Source: Lachnoclostridium sp. (lineage in GTDB: Bacteria > Bacillota > Clostridia > Lachnospirales > Lachnospiraceae). Taken from it: DNA of 15,390 bases. Positions within the stretch are counted from its first letter, which is position 1; each line of letters starts with the position of its first letter. Positions 1 through 6,846 of the stretch are shown here, one piece after another. The stretch spans positions 1-15,390 of the forward strand of contig DMCD01000128.1 of assembly GCA_003445895.1 (NCBI GenBank), given 5' to 3'. A program made the position numbers and the translations under genes. A model generated the notes under the pieces. It saw nothing but the letters and a program-made list of their open reading frames with translations. It made no database searches and was not told where the DNA came from.

Positions 1-366
1 AAGGTGGTGGGCGTGGAGATCGTGGAGGAGGCAGTCCTGGCGGCCAGGAAGAATGCGGCCGCCAACGGCCTTTCCAACTGCGAGTTTATCGCGGGCGACG
101 TGCTGAAAGTGGTGGATGATCTGGCGGAGAAGCCGGACCTGATTATTCTGGATCCGCCCAGAGACGGCATTCACCCGAAGGCCATCGGCAAGATCATTGC
201 CTTCGGCGTGAAGCGCATTGTCTATGTGTCCTGCAAGCCCACAAGCCTTGTGCGGGATCTGGAGATTCTGCAGAATGCCGGATACCGGGTGGAGCGGACC
301 TGCTGCGTCAATATGTTCCCGTCCACGTCGGGAATTGAGACGGTCTGTCTTCTTGAACGCCGTTAA
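1..366 (+). CDS. rlmD: 23S rRNA (uracil-5-)-methyltransferase RlmD/RumA-type, C-terminal part
   Basis: C-terminal portion of a TrmA/RlmD-family SAM-dependent methyltransferase that makes 5-methyluridine in RNA. The frame is open at the left window edge, so the N-terminal part (TRAM domain and any Fe-S cysteines) lies outside. Visible are the SAM-fold segment GVEIVEEAV, an acidic GDVL strand end, the family motif LDPPRDG, and YVSCKPTSL with the expected catalytic Cys. The end reads MFPSTSGIETVCLLER, matching the family's C-terminal FPxTxxxExV motif with its catalytic Glu; the position often filled by His is Gly here. Family membership is firm. RlmD rather than another TrmA-type paralogue is a family-level guess, because clostridial genomes often carry more than one. 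No clear terminator follows the stop. Confidence 0.85.
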   Translation, partial: KVVGVEIVEEAVLAARKNAAANGLSNCEFIAGDVLKVVDDLAEKPDLIILDPPRDGIHPKAIGKIIAFGVKRIVYVSCKPTSLVRDLEILQNAGYRVERTCCVNMFPSTSGIETVCLLERR

Positions 367-381
367 TTTTTCGTATATACT
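353..381 (+). promoter_or_regulatory. Candidate promoter of the DUF3048 lipoprotein gene
   Basis: TTGAAC (353-358) and TATACT (376-381) are separated by 17 nt, giving 4/6 and 5/6 matches to the sigma-A consensus. The -35 box overlaps the last codons of the upstream methyltransferase gene. A weak 5-bp hairpin (GAAAC/GTTTC, 382-396) sits at the expected transcription start. Confidence 0.5.
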
Positions 382-423
382 GAAACCAGGTGTTTCTGAG
401 CAGAACAGACCGGGGGAATAAGT

Positions 424-1605
424 ATGAAAAAGAAGATGTGCATGGGAAAAGGGGCAGGTCTTGTTTTGGGGGCCTGCATGCTCACGGCTGCGGTTTTTCT
501 GGCCGGATGCGGACAGAAGCCGGAGGAGACAGCCGCGGCCGAACCGGCTGCAGAGCCGACGGAGGCGGTGATTGAGATTGAGGATGAGACCGGGGCGGAA
601 GAGGTGCCGGAGGTAAAGGAGGATATCCCGCCGGAGGAGGGGATGGTCCGCTCCAGCCTGACCCATCAGTGGGTGACGCAGGAGGAGTATGACAAGCGGC
701 CCCTGGCCGTCATGTATCCCATCGACAGAAAGGCTCAGCCCCAGTACGGCATCAACCGGGCGGAGGTGTTCTACGAGATTCTCGAGGAGGGCGATATGAG
801 CCGCCAGATGGGAATCCTGGTCAACTGGGAGGACCTGGAACGCCTGGGCAACATCCGGAGCATCCGGGATTACTATGTGACCATCGGCCTGGAGTGGGAC
901 CCGATTTTTGTCCATGCGGGCGGCCCGGAGGTCTTCGTGAAACCGATTCTCACAAGAGAAGACGTGGACAACCTGAACGGCGTGGGCGGCGTCATGGGCC
1001 CGGAATACGGGGCCTTCTACCGGATTCCGAAGGGATCCCGGTCGGAGCACACCCTGTATACCGACGGGGAGCATGTGGAGGCAGCTCTGGAGAAGGCGGG
1101 ATTTGCCAGAACCCACAGAGAGATGTATCAGCCGGAACACTTTAACTTTGTGTTCGGCGACGAAGAGAATGATATGACCGGGTATGCGGATACCTATGAC
1201 GCTTTCGAGATCGACATGCGGGGTTCCTTCCCGGTGACGAAGTCTTCCTACCTGTACAATGCGGAGAACAAAAAGTATTACCGGTCCATCTACGGGGAGC
1301 CGCAGAAGGATGCGGCGGACGATGTACAGCTTTCCTTTGACAACATTCTGGTGGAGTGCTGCGCCGCCGGCGAGCGGGGCTTAAGCTACAAGATATTCCA
1401 CACCATCGACAAGGGACACCACGGGTACTTTATCACCCGCGGAAAGATGATCCCGGTGCTGTGGGAGAAGGAGGATGATTACAGTCCGACCCGGTTTTTC
1501 GACGGGGCCGGCAACGAGGTGGTTCTCAATACCGGCCGGACCATGATCAATGTGATCCGGGAGGGGAAAGACCACTTCACCGTCAACGGAGCAGATTTCT
1601 GGTAA
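424..1605 (+). CDS. DUF3048 (YerB-like) lipoprotein
   Basis: Encodes a 393-residue predicted lipoprotein. The N-terminus has a basic start, a hydrophobic stretch and the lipobox LAGC with Cys29 as the lipidation site, so it should be anchored on the outer face of the membrane. An acidic Ala/Glu/Pro-rich linker (about 32-75) follows. The body resembles DUF3048, the family of Bacillus YerB: the segment RPLAVMYPIDRKAQPQYGIN (about 93-112), then AEVFYEILEEGDMSR and LGNIRSIRDYYV. The C-terminal part (about 250-390) fits the companion C-terminal domain and ends TMINVIREGKDHFTVNGADFW. Biochemical function is unknown in this family. The start is supported by a GGGGGA ribosome site about 7 nt upstream. 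The gene stands alone, with its own candidate promoter and a strong terminator. Confidence 0.87.
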   Translation: MKKKMCMGKGAGLVLGACMLTAAVFLAGCGQKPEETAAAEPAAEPTEAVIEIEDETGAEEVPEVKEDIPPEEGMVRSSLTHQWVTQEEYDKRPLAVMYPIDRKAQPQYGINRAEVFYEILEEGDMSRQMGILVNWEDLERLGNIRSIRDYYVTIGLEWDPIFVHAGGPEVFVKPILTREDVDNLNGVGGVMGPEYGAFYRIPKGSRSEHTLYTDGEHVEAALEKAGFARTHREMYQPEHFNFVFGDEENDMTGYADTYDAFEIDMRGSFPVTKSSYLYNAENKKYYRSIYGEPQKDAADDVQLSFDNILVECCAAGERGLSYKIFHTIDKGHHGYFITRGKMIPVLWEKEDDYSPTRFFDGAGNEVVLNTGRTMINVIREGKDHFTVNGADFW

Positions 1606-1612
1606 ATGATAA

Positions 1613-1647
1613 CGCCCGCGGAAGATTATTCCGCGGGCGGTTTATTT
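1613..1647. terminator. Bidirectional intrinsic terminator between the convergent DUF3048 and larE genes
   Basis: A perfect 11-bp GC-rich stem (1613-1623 with 1629-1639) has a 5-nt loop GATTA. It begins 8 nt after the DUF3048 stop and is followed on the plus strand by GTTTATTTTGT. Read on the minus strand it is followed by TTATCATTT, so it can also end the larE-like transcript arriving from the right. Confidence 0.85.
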
Positions 1648-1692
1648 TGTCTTCCGGCCGCTTTTTGGCTGTTCGCGGCCCGGAGATGTCAT

Positions 1693-2511
1693 TCAGGTAT
1701 CGTAGCTTCCGGAGCGGAAGCCGGCAAGGTCCAGGGTGACATAGCGGAACCCCAGCTTCCGGAGCGCCCCGGTGATGTCTTCGTGATGTTTTATAAGTGT
1801 CGGAAACTGGTCCGGATCGGCTTCGATCCGGGCCATATTATTATGAACCCGGAGCCGGATGTTCCCGGAGATGTACTTCCCGAGAAGAGCCTCCCCCTCC
1901 TCAACCGTCCTGAGGCCTTCTTTTGTCAGGTGCGTATCATAGGGAAACCGGGTGGCAAGGCAGGGAGCCGAGGGTCTGCCGTAGACGGAAAGGCCCTGTT
2001 TTTTTGCCATCGCGCGGACCTCTGCCTTGGTAAAGCCTGTTTCTGCGAGGGGGCTCTTTATGCCCAGCTCGGCGAGGGCCCGCAGTCCCGGGCGAAAGAC
2101 GGTCAGGTCATCGGCGTTTGTGCCGTCGGCGACAGAGGGGACCTCCAGCTCCTCTGCCAGGTCCAGGAGTTTTTGAAAAAGCATTTTTTTGCAGAGATAG
2201 CAGCGGTCCTTCGGATTATCAGCGATGGCGGGGTTATCCATCTCATCGACGGCGAGGACCCGGTGGCTGGCGTCAAGTTCCCTGCAGATGCGCTTTGCCG
2301 CAGTCATATCGGCGGCAGGGTGCAGATAGGTCTTAAAGGTGACGGGAAGCACCTCTGTGCCGTTTTTGTCGGAGGCCTCCTTCATGAGAAGGAGAAGGAG
2401 GGCGCTGTCCACGCCGCCAGAGAAGGCCAGTATCGTATTGTTTCGGCACAATCCGTCAATCCGGGAAAGGAGCTGCTGCTCCTTTTCGGTATAAAAATCC
2501 GGGGATGTCAT
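1693..2511 (-). CDS. larE: LarE-like ATP-dependent sulfur transferase (PP-loop superfamily)
   Basis: A 272-residue PP-loop ATP pyrophosphatase. SGGVDS at residues 31-36 is the ATP-binding PP-loop, and GRPSAPCLATRFPY (178-191) is the LarE signature around the sulfur-donor cysteine. LarE sulfurates the nicotinic-acid-derived precursor of the nickel-pincer cofactor of lactate racemase. Besides Cys184 there is a CYLC pair (Cys104, Cys107). Three such cysteines fit the LarE subclass reported to carry a [4Fe-4S] cluster and so recycle sulfur, rather than the single-cysteine sacrificial type; this assignment is an inference. No larA, larB or larC lies in the window. The start has AGGAGG about 10 nt upstream, and the gene has its own promoter at 2550-2578. 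A related sulfur transferase for another substrate remains possible. Confidence 0.82.
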   Translation of the reverse strand: MTSPDFYTEKEQQLLSRIDGLCRNNTILAFSGGVDSALLLLLMKEASDKNGTEVLPVTFKTYLHPAADMTAAKRICRELDASHRVLAVDEMDNPAIADNPKDRCYLCKKMLFQKLLDLAEELEVPSVADGTNADDLTVFRPGLRALAELGIKSPLAETGFTKAEVRAMAKKQGLSVYGRPSAPCLATRFPYDTHLTKEGLRTVEEGEALLGKYISGNIRLRVHNNMARIEADPDQFPTLIKHHEDITGALRKLGFRYVTLDLAGFRSGSYDT

Positions 2512-2549
2512 AAATGAAATTCCTCCTTTCCGGGGAAATGATGATAATA

Positions 2550-2578
2550 ATTATATGAAAAGTACGAGAATATTACAA
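2550..2578 (-). promoter_or_regulatory. Sigma-A-type promoter of the larE-like gene
   Basis: On the minus strand TTGTAA (plus coordinates 2573-2578) and a perfect TATAAT (2550-2555) are separated by exactly 17 nt. The start codon lies about 40 nt downstream of the -10 box, after an AAAGGAGG site. Confidence 0.7.
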
Positions 2579-2647
2579 GGGCGTAAGAAAATTGTTAATA
2601 TCCTTGCAGAACTGTTGCATTTTCTCAATGGATTTGTTATCTTTAGG

Positions 2648-2653
2648 TATAAT
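2648..2653 (+). promoter_or_regulatory. Candidate -10 element for the DUF6935/Tim44-like genes
   Basis: A perfect TATAAT lies 39 nt upstream of the start at 2693, in AT-rich intergenic DNA. The hexamer at 17-nt spacing (TCAATG, 2625-2630) is a poor -35 box, so the promoter may depend on an activator or be weak. Confidence 0.4.
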
Positions 2654-2692
2654 AAGACTAATTTGCGGATAAATAAAGAAGGAGGGGAGGAT

Positions 2693-3250
2693 ATGACGAA
2701 CAGTGCCAATGTAATTGTTAACCGGCTGCCGGAGAATCTCAGTGATATGCTGCAGATGCCTGAGGCAGCCATGCGCGCGCCGGAGCAGACGGCATTTCTG
2801 ACCGTGGCAGCACTCTGCGCTTATGTGGAAGACAGAAGCGACGGACTCGAAATGCTGAATTATCTGCGCGGCTCAAGACCGTTGGGAATCTATGATCAGC
2901 AGTTTCTTGCAGACCGTTTCAAGGGACAGCATTATATCCCCTTTTCTTACTTTGAAGGGGCCGTGCCGGAGAACGGCTACACGCCTGAGGTTCCCTACCG
3001 ACTTGCATTATACGAGAATTTTTACAGCAGAGATAACCTGAATGATGGCTTTCTTACGCTTTATCTGAGGTCCGGCGGAGCCATGAGCGAGCGCCCGATG
3101 ACCTTCCGGCTCAAGCCTTCCACCGGGCAGTGGTTCCTCTGGGAGCAGTCGCTGATGGTGGGCATCCGCACGCCGATGAACCGGGATCCCTGGGGCGCCA
3201 ACAGCCGGAGAGTGCACAGCCTCAGAAGTCTGGCGCTGAGAAGGAGATAG
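2693..3250 (+). CDS. DUF6935-like protein of unknown function
   Basis: A 185-residue soluble protein with no signal peptide or membrane segment. The recognisable core is FLADRFKGQHYIPFSYFEGA (about 92-111), followed by NGYTPEVPYRLALYENFYS and RLKPSTGQWFLWEQ. As I recall, these match a family found in Clostridia and annotated DUF6935; the match is from memory. The start at 2693 was chosen over an in-frame ATG at 2555 because GGAGGGGAGG directly precedes it and the extra upstream residues would overlap the promoters. It lies 7 nt before the Tim44-like gene, so the two are probably co-transcribed and functionally linked. No catalytic motif was recognised. Confidence 0.72.
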   Translation: MTNSANVIVNRLPENLSDMLQMPEAAMRAPEQTAFLTVAALCAYVEDRSDGLEMLNYLRGSRPLGIYDQQFLADRFKGQHYIPFSYFEGAVPENGYTPEVPYRLALYENFYSRDNLNDGFLTLYLRSGGAMSERPMTFRLKPSTGQWFLWEQSLMVGIRTPMNRDPWGANSRRVHSLRSLALRRR

Positions 3251-3257
3251 ACATAGA

Positions 3258-4199
3258 ATGAAACATACCTGGAAAAAGCTTCTTGTGATTTTTGCCCTGC
3301 TCCTGGCTTTTTCGTACGCTTTTGTGAGCAGAGCAGATTTCGGAGACTTTTCCGGCGACTCGGATTTTGGGAGTTATGACTCGGGAGGCTGGGATTCATC
3401 CGATTCCGGCTGGGATTCCGACTGGGGAGATTCCGACTGGGGAAGCTCCTCGTCCGGATGGGATTCCGGACCCGTCATTTTCTACGGCGGAGGGGGCGGT
3501 GCCGCCTCCTCGATGCTTACACTGATTATCGGTGCAATCATCCTCTACCGGATTCTGGCGGCGATGAAGGCGCAGCAGGGAAGCCACGGTCAGCCCGTGA
3601 GCCTCGGAAATCTGCCCAGACCCAGGGGAGAGGACATCTCCACTTATGTGCGGCTGGATCCGAATTTTGACCGCATGGCCCTGCAGGAGCAGCTGGCCAA
3701 CCGCTATGTGCAGATGCAGAATGCATGGCAGAATCAGGATATCGAACCGCTGAAGCCCTATTTTACGGACGCATTCTATAATCAGATGAACCGGCAGCTG
3801 CAGCAGATGAAGGCGCAGGGAAGAACCAATTATATGGAGCGCATCGCCGTCCTGCGGGTGGAGCCCAGAACCTGGTATCAGGAGAACGGCATGGACCACA
3901 TCGTGGTGCAGCTGGAGACCAGGATGGTGGATTACACCGTGGACAATGCCACCGGAACCGTGGTTTCCGGAAACCGGAACCGGGAGAAGTTCCTGGGCTA
4001 CGAGTGGGATCTTTCCCGAAAGTCCGGAGTGATTACGGGGGCGGCCGGCGGCGTGCACCGGGTGAACTGCCCGGCCTGCGGGGCACCGCTGGATATCAAC
4101 GCCACGGCAAAGTGTCCTTACTGCGGTTCGGTTGTGACCGTGCAGCAGGAGGAATGGGCGCTGAGCAGCATCAAAGGACTGTACCAGAGAACGATGTAA
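3258..4199 (+). CDS. Tim44-like domain membrane protein with C-terminal zinc ribbon
   Basis: A 313-residue protein. Residues 1-25 form a signal peptide or anchor. Residues 27-71 are a low-complexity Asp/Ser/Gly/Trp tract with repeated GWDS/DWGD units. A Gly run and a membrane segment (about 85-103) follow. The segment from about 130 to 265 resembles the Tim44-like/NTF2-like fold: NRYVQMQNAWQNQDIEPLKP, then YFTDAFYNQMNRQLQQ. The C-terminus carries a zinc ribbon with Cys271, Cys274, Cys286 and Cys289. Bacterial Tim44-like proteins are membrane associated and of uncertain role. The order DUF6935-like, Tim44-like, DUF3810 suggests a cell-envelope function, but this is context only. The start has an AAGGAG site about 14 nt upstream. 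Confidence 0.8.
   Translation: MKHTWKKLLVIFALLLAFSYAFVSRADFGDFSGDSDFGSYDSGGWDSSDSGWDSDWGDSDWGSSSSGWDSGPVIFYGGGGGAASSMLTLIIGAIILYRILAAMKAQQGSHGQPVSLGNLPRPRGEDISTYVRLDPNFDRMALQEQLANRYVQMQNAWQNQDIEPLKPYFTDAFYNQMNRQLQQMKAQGRTNYMERIAVLRVEPRTWYQENGMDHIVVQLETRMVDYTVDNATGTVVSGNRNREKFLGYEWDLSRKSGVITGAAGGVHRVNCPACGAPLDINATAKCPYCGSVVTVQQEEWALSSIKGLYQRTM
3389..3471 (+). repeat. Degenerate short tandem repeats encoding a Trp/Asp/Ser tract
   Basis: Imperfect copies of a unit close to CTGGGATTCCGA recur at 3389, 3410, 3422 (with an insertion), 3437 and 3459. They encode the repeated GWDS and DWGD peptides of the Tim44-like protein. Such units are prone to slippage and length variation. Confidence 0.65.
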
Positions 4200-4206
4200 C
4201 GGATTT

Positions 4207-4243
4207 GAGAGCGGAGCTGCCGTATTCCGGCGGCTTCGCTTTC
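4207..4243 (+). terminator. Strong hairpin between the Tim44-like and DUF3810 genes, possible partial terminator
   Basis: A 16-position stem (4207-4222 with 4228-4243, three G-U pairs, no mismatches) has the 5-nt loop TATTC. It starts 8 nt after the upstream stop and ends 27 nt before the next start. The T residues available (GCTTTCT) are part of the stem and no long T tract follows. It may attenuate read-through or protect the upstream mRNA end rather than terminate fully. Confidence 0.45.
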
Positions 4244-4270
4244 TGCATGATGGAGAAGAGGAGGAAGAGA

Positions 4271-5329
4271 ATGAAGAAGGAGAGCCTGAAGAGATGGGGC
4301 CTGGCCGCTCTGCCGGGGGCAGTCTCTGTTCTGCTGCTGTATCTGGCGGCACATCTTCCGGGCTTTGCGGACATTTACCGGACCTCTGTCTTCCGGCCCC
4401 TGTCCCGGGCAGTAAGCCTCATTTCGGGACTTTTCCCCTTCTCCCTTTCAGAGCTTCTTCTGGCGGTTCTTCTCTTCTTTGGAATCGCCGGGTTTATCCG
4501 CTGCCTTCTGGGAAAGCTTGCCCCGGCAGAGGTTCTTCGGCATCTGTTTTTTGCCGCTTCGGTTCTGCTTTTCCTTTTTACGGTGTTCTGCGGCATCAAC
4601 TACCGGGCGAAACCATTTTCCAGTCAGGCAGACCTTCCGGTCCGGGAGAGCAGCCCGGAGGAGCTGCGGGACCTCTGCCGGCAGATTGCAGAGGAGGTCA
4701 ACCGGAGGGCGGAAGTTCTGGAGAATGAGGAGATTCCGCCCCTTTCGGTGCAGGCGGCCTGCGGGCAGCAGGCTATGGAGGCGCTGGGCGAAGAGTTCCC
4801 AACCCTTTCCGGACCCTTTCCCAGACCGAAGTTTCTTATGCTGTCGAGACTTCTTTCCATCCAGCAGGTGACCGGCATCTACAGTCCCTTTACGGTGGAA
4901 GCAAACTGCAACCGGGAGATTCCCGGCTATAATATGCCCTTTACCATCTGCCATGAGCTTTCCCATCTGCGGGGATTCATGCGGGAGGATGAGGCGAATT
5001 TCATCGGCTTTCTCGCCGCGAGCAGGGCAGAGGACCCTTACTTTTCCTACAGCGGCTGGCTTTCCGGCTGGGTGTATGCCGGCAATGCCCTGGCAGAGAC
5101 GGACCGGCAGGCCTTCGAGGAGATTCACGGGATGCTCTGCGAACGGGCCAGGAAGGACCTGGCGGAGAATAACCGGTTCTGGGAACAGTTTGAGGGGGCT
5201 GCCGCCGAGACCCACGAGAAAATCAATGACGCCTACCTGCGGGCCAACGGGCAGCAGGAGGGGGTAAAAAGCTACGGCCGGATGGTGGATCTCATGCTGG
5301 CCTGGGCGAGAGTACATCCCTTTTCTTAA
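4271..5329 (+). CDS. DUF3810 membrane protein, putative zinc metalloprotease
   Basis: A 352-residue protein with three predicted N-terminal membrane segments (about 11-29, 58-78 and 92-109) and a large domain after them. That domain carries HELSH at residues 228-232, a classical HExxH zinc site, followed by RGFMREDEANFIGFLA, where Glu241 is a likely third ligand. The family's YNMPFTICHELSHLRGF context is clear and fits DUF3810. Substrate is unknown. The start at 4271 was chosen because AGGAGG (4259-4264) sits 6 nt upstream; in-frame ATGs at 4247 and 4250 lack such a site. It follows the zinc-ribbon Tim44-like gene after a hairpin. Confidence 0.85.
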   Translation: MKKESLKRWGLAALPGAVSVLLLYLAAHLPGFADIYRTSVFRPLSRAVSLISGLFPFSLSELLLAVLLFFGIAGFIRCLLGKLAPAEVLRHLFFAASVLLFLFTVFCGINYRAKPFSSQADLPVRESSPEELRDLCRQIAEEVNRRAEVLENEEIPPLSVQAACGQQAMEALGEEFPTLSGPFPRPKFLMLSRLLSIQQVTGIYSPFTVEANCNREIPGYNMPFTICHELSHLRGFMREDEANFIGFLAASRAEDPYFSYSGWLSGWVYAGNALAETDRQAFEEIHGMLCERARKDLAENNRFWEQFEGAAAETHEKINDAYLRANGQQEGVKSYGRMVDLMLAWARVHPFS

Positions 5330-5364
5330 CAAACTGACAGTTTCATTAATATTTGCGGGCAACC

Positions 5365-5393
5365 TCGATATTTTCCCCGGTTCATGATATGAT
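5365..5393 (+). promoter_or_regulatory. Candidate promoter of the cdaA-containing operon
   Basis: TCGATA (5365-5370, 4/6) and TATGAT (5388-5393, 5/6) lie 17 nt apart, about 90 nt before the first start codon of the operon. An interrupted palindrome, AAACTG-A-CAGTTT (5331-5343), lies just upstream, and a stem-loop lies in the presumed leader (5429-5457). It is the only good promoter seen before the seven-gene run. Confidence 0.5.
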
Positions 5394-5481
5394 GGTAGAG
5401 CTGGGAGTATGGTTTTGGAAAAGCCCGGGGAGGCAGAAGGCTTCCATTCTGCACTCCAAAAAGACAGCGAAGGGAAACAAG

Positions 5482-5910
5482 ATGCTGAGAGAAGATAAAC
5501 TGAGGATGATGACGGACCTGGCCATGTTTGAGAAGAAGCACGGCGCCGCGATCCGCGACACCTCTGATTATTTTAAGATTGACTATGTGAGCCGCCACCT
5601 GCTGCGCGGCTTTTTCCGCTATTCTGTCAGCTTTTTCCTGGTGTTCGGCCTGTTTGTCATCTGCAGTCTGGACCGGGTTCTGTCGAGCCTGAGCCTGAAC
5701 CTGCTGACGACCAGGATCACGGTGACCCTGGCGGTTTACCTGGCGGGACTTGCCATATACCTGGCGGTTCTGGCGAACGCGAGGATGGCGGAATATGACG
5801 AGAGCATGAGTATCCGGAAATCATTTGAGTCCAAGCTCCGGATGATGGCCAGACGGTATGAATACAGAAACCGTGCCGAACGGCTTCAGAGGGAGGGAAA
5901 ACGTCTATGA
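5482..5910 (+). CDS. Small membrane protein of unknown function, first gene of the cdaA operon
   Basis: A 142-residue protein I do not recognise. A charged N-terminal region (1-45, helical, with MLREDKLRMMTDLAMFEKKHG) is followed by two membrane segments (about 47-63 and 80-98). A basic C-terminal tail rich in Arg, Lys and Glu (about 105-142) may be a cytoplasmic helix. The start at 5482 has AAGGGA about 6 nt upstream; the longer in-frame form from 5353 would run through the promoter. The stop overlaps the next start (ATGA), suggesting translational coupling with the following membrane protein. The two may act together, but that is inferred only from position. Confidence 0.7.
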   Translation: MLREDKLRMMTDLAMFEKKHGAAIRDTSDYFKIDYVSRHLLRGFFRYSVSFFLVFGLFVICSLDRVLSSLSLNLLTTRITVTLAVYLAGLAIYLAVLANARMAEYDESMSIRKSFESKLRMMARRYEYRNRAERLQREGKRL

Positions 5911-6842
5911 GAGGACTTCTGGAGTTCCGGGAACACCTGCGGGCGTTATATGAAAAGTATACTGTTTATATCGACTATGCGGCCAGATTTCTGCTGTTCC
6001 TCGCCGGATTCCTGTTCCTGAATCTGTATGCGGGATATCAGCCGTCCCTCGGCAGAGTGCCGGTGATTCTGGCGATGAGCGCCGTGTGCGCCTTCCTGCC
6101 GCTGGGCGTTTCCGTGGTCCTTGCGGGAATTGTGCTTCTGGCAGAGTTTTATGCGGTTTCCATGGAAGTGGCCCTGGTGGCCGGGATGATTCTCGGCGTG
6201 ATTGTGCTGCTTCTGATGGGCGTCCGGGTGAAGTCTCTGTGGAGCGTGGTGCTGGCGCCGATTCTTCTGGCGCTGCGGCTGCCCTTTGTGCTCGCCGTGC
6301 TGGTGGGCCTTTCCGGGACCGTGGTTTCCATGGTGCCCATGTCCTGCGGTATTCTGGTATATTACATGATACAGTATGTGCGGCAGAACAGCAGCCTGTT
6401 TGCCGGCGGAGAGCAGATTGAGATGACAAGCCTTCTGGCCCAGGTGGCCCGGGGATTTCTCGCAAATCCGGCGATGATTGTCATGATCTGTTCCTGCTGC
6501 GTGCTGGTGCTGGTGGTTGTGATTGTCCGCCGGCTGTCGGTAAACTACGCCTGGGAGATCGCGGTATTTGCCGGGATCTTTGCGGGACTTCTGGTACAGC
6601 TTGCCGGGAATATCGCCCTCGGGCTTCCGGTGTCTGTGCCCTATACGGCCCTGTCCGTCCTGTTGGCGGTGGCCTGTGCCGTTATCTACCGGTTTTTCGT
6701 GTTTTCCGTGGATTACACCAGAACCGAGTATCTGCAGTTTGAAGACGAAGATTACTACTATTACGTCAAGGCGGTGCCGAAGTCGACCATCGCCCGGGCG
6801 GATGTGCGAGTACAGAAGATTAATCGGGTAAGAAGGAGGTGA
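5907..6842 (+). CDS. Multi-pass membrane protein of unknown function upstream of cdaA
   Basis: A 311-residue, strongly hydrophobic protein with roughly eight to ten membrane segments between residues 25 and 262. It ends in a conspicuous cytoplasmic-looking tail that reads TEYLQFEDEDYYYYVKAVPK and then a basic stretch ending RVRRR. No transporter or enzyme motif was recognised. It overlaps the preceding small membrane gene by 4 nt and is separated from cdaA by 4 nt, with the cdaA ribosome site inside its own last codons. Tight coupling to cdaA, itself a membrane enzyme, makes a role in the same membrane complex plausible but unproven. Confidence 0.75.
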   Translation: MRGLLEFREHLRALYEKYTVYIDYAARFLLFLAGFLFLNLYAGYQPSLGRVPVILAMSAVCAFLPLGVSVVLAGIVLLAEFYAVSMEVALVAGMILGVIVLLLMGVRVKSLWSVVLAPILLALRLPFVLAVLVGLSGTVVSMVPMSCGILVYYMIQYVRQNSSLFAGGEQIEMTSLLAQVARGFLANPAMIVMICSCCVLVLVVVIVRRLSVNYAWEIAVFAGIFAGLLVQLAGNIALGLPVSVPYTALSVLLAVACAVIYRFFVFSVDYTRTEYLQFEDEDYYYYVKAVPKSTIARADVRVQKINRVRRR

Positions 6843-6846
6843 GCGT

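Noticed and set aside
1606-2517. 303-codon plus-strand open frame covering larE
   Set aside because: It begins inside the terminator region, has no ribosome site and is antisense to larE, whose PP-loop motifs are clear.
2555-2692. N-terminal extension of the DUF6935-like protein from an upstream ATG
   Set aside because: It would run through both promoters and lacks a ribosome site, while a strong GGAGG precedes the ATG at 2693.
4004-4270. N-terminal extension of the DUF3810 protein into the Tim44-like gene
   Set aside because: The extension is out of frame with a well-supported gene, crosses the hairpin and lacks family similarity. The ATG at 4271 has a good ribosome site.
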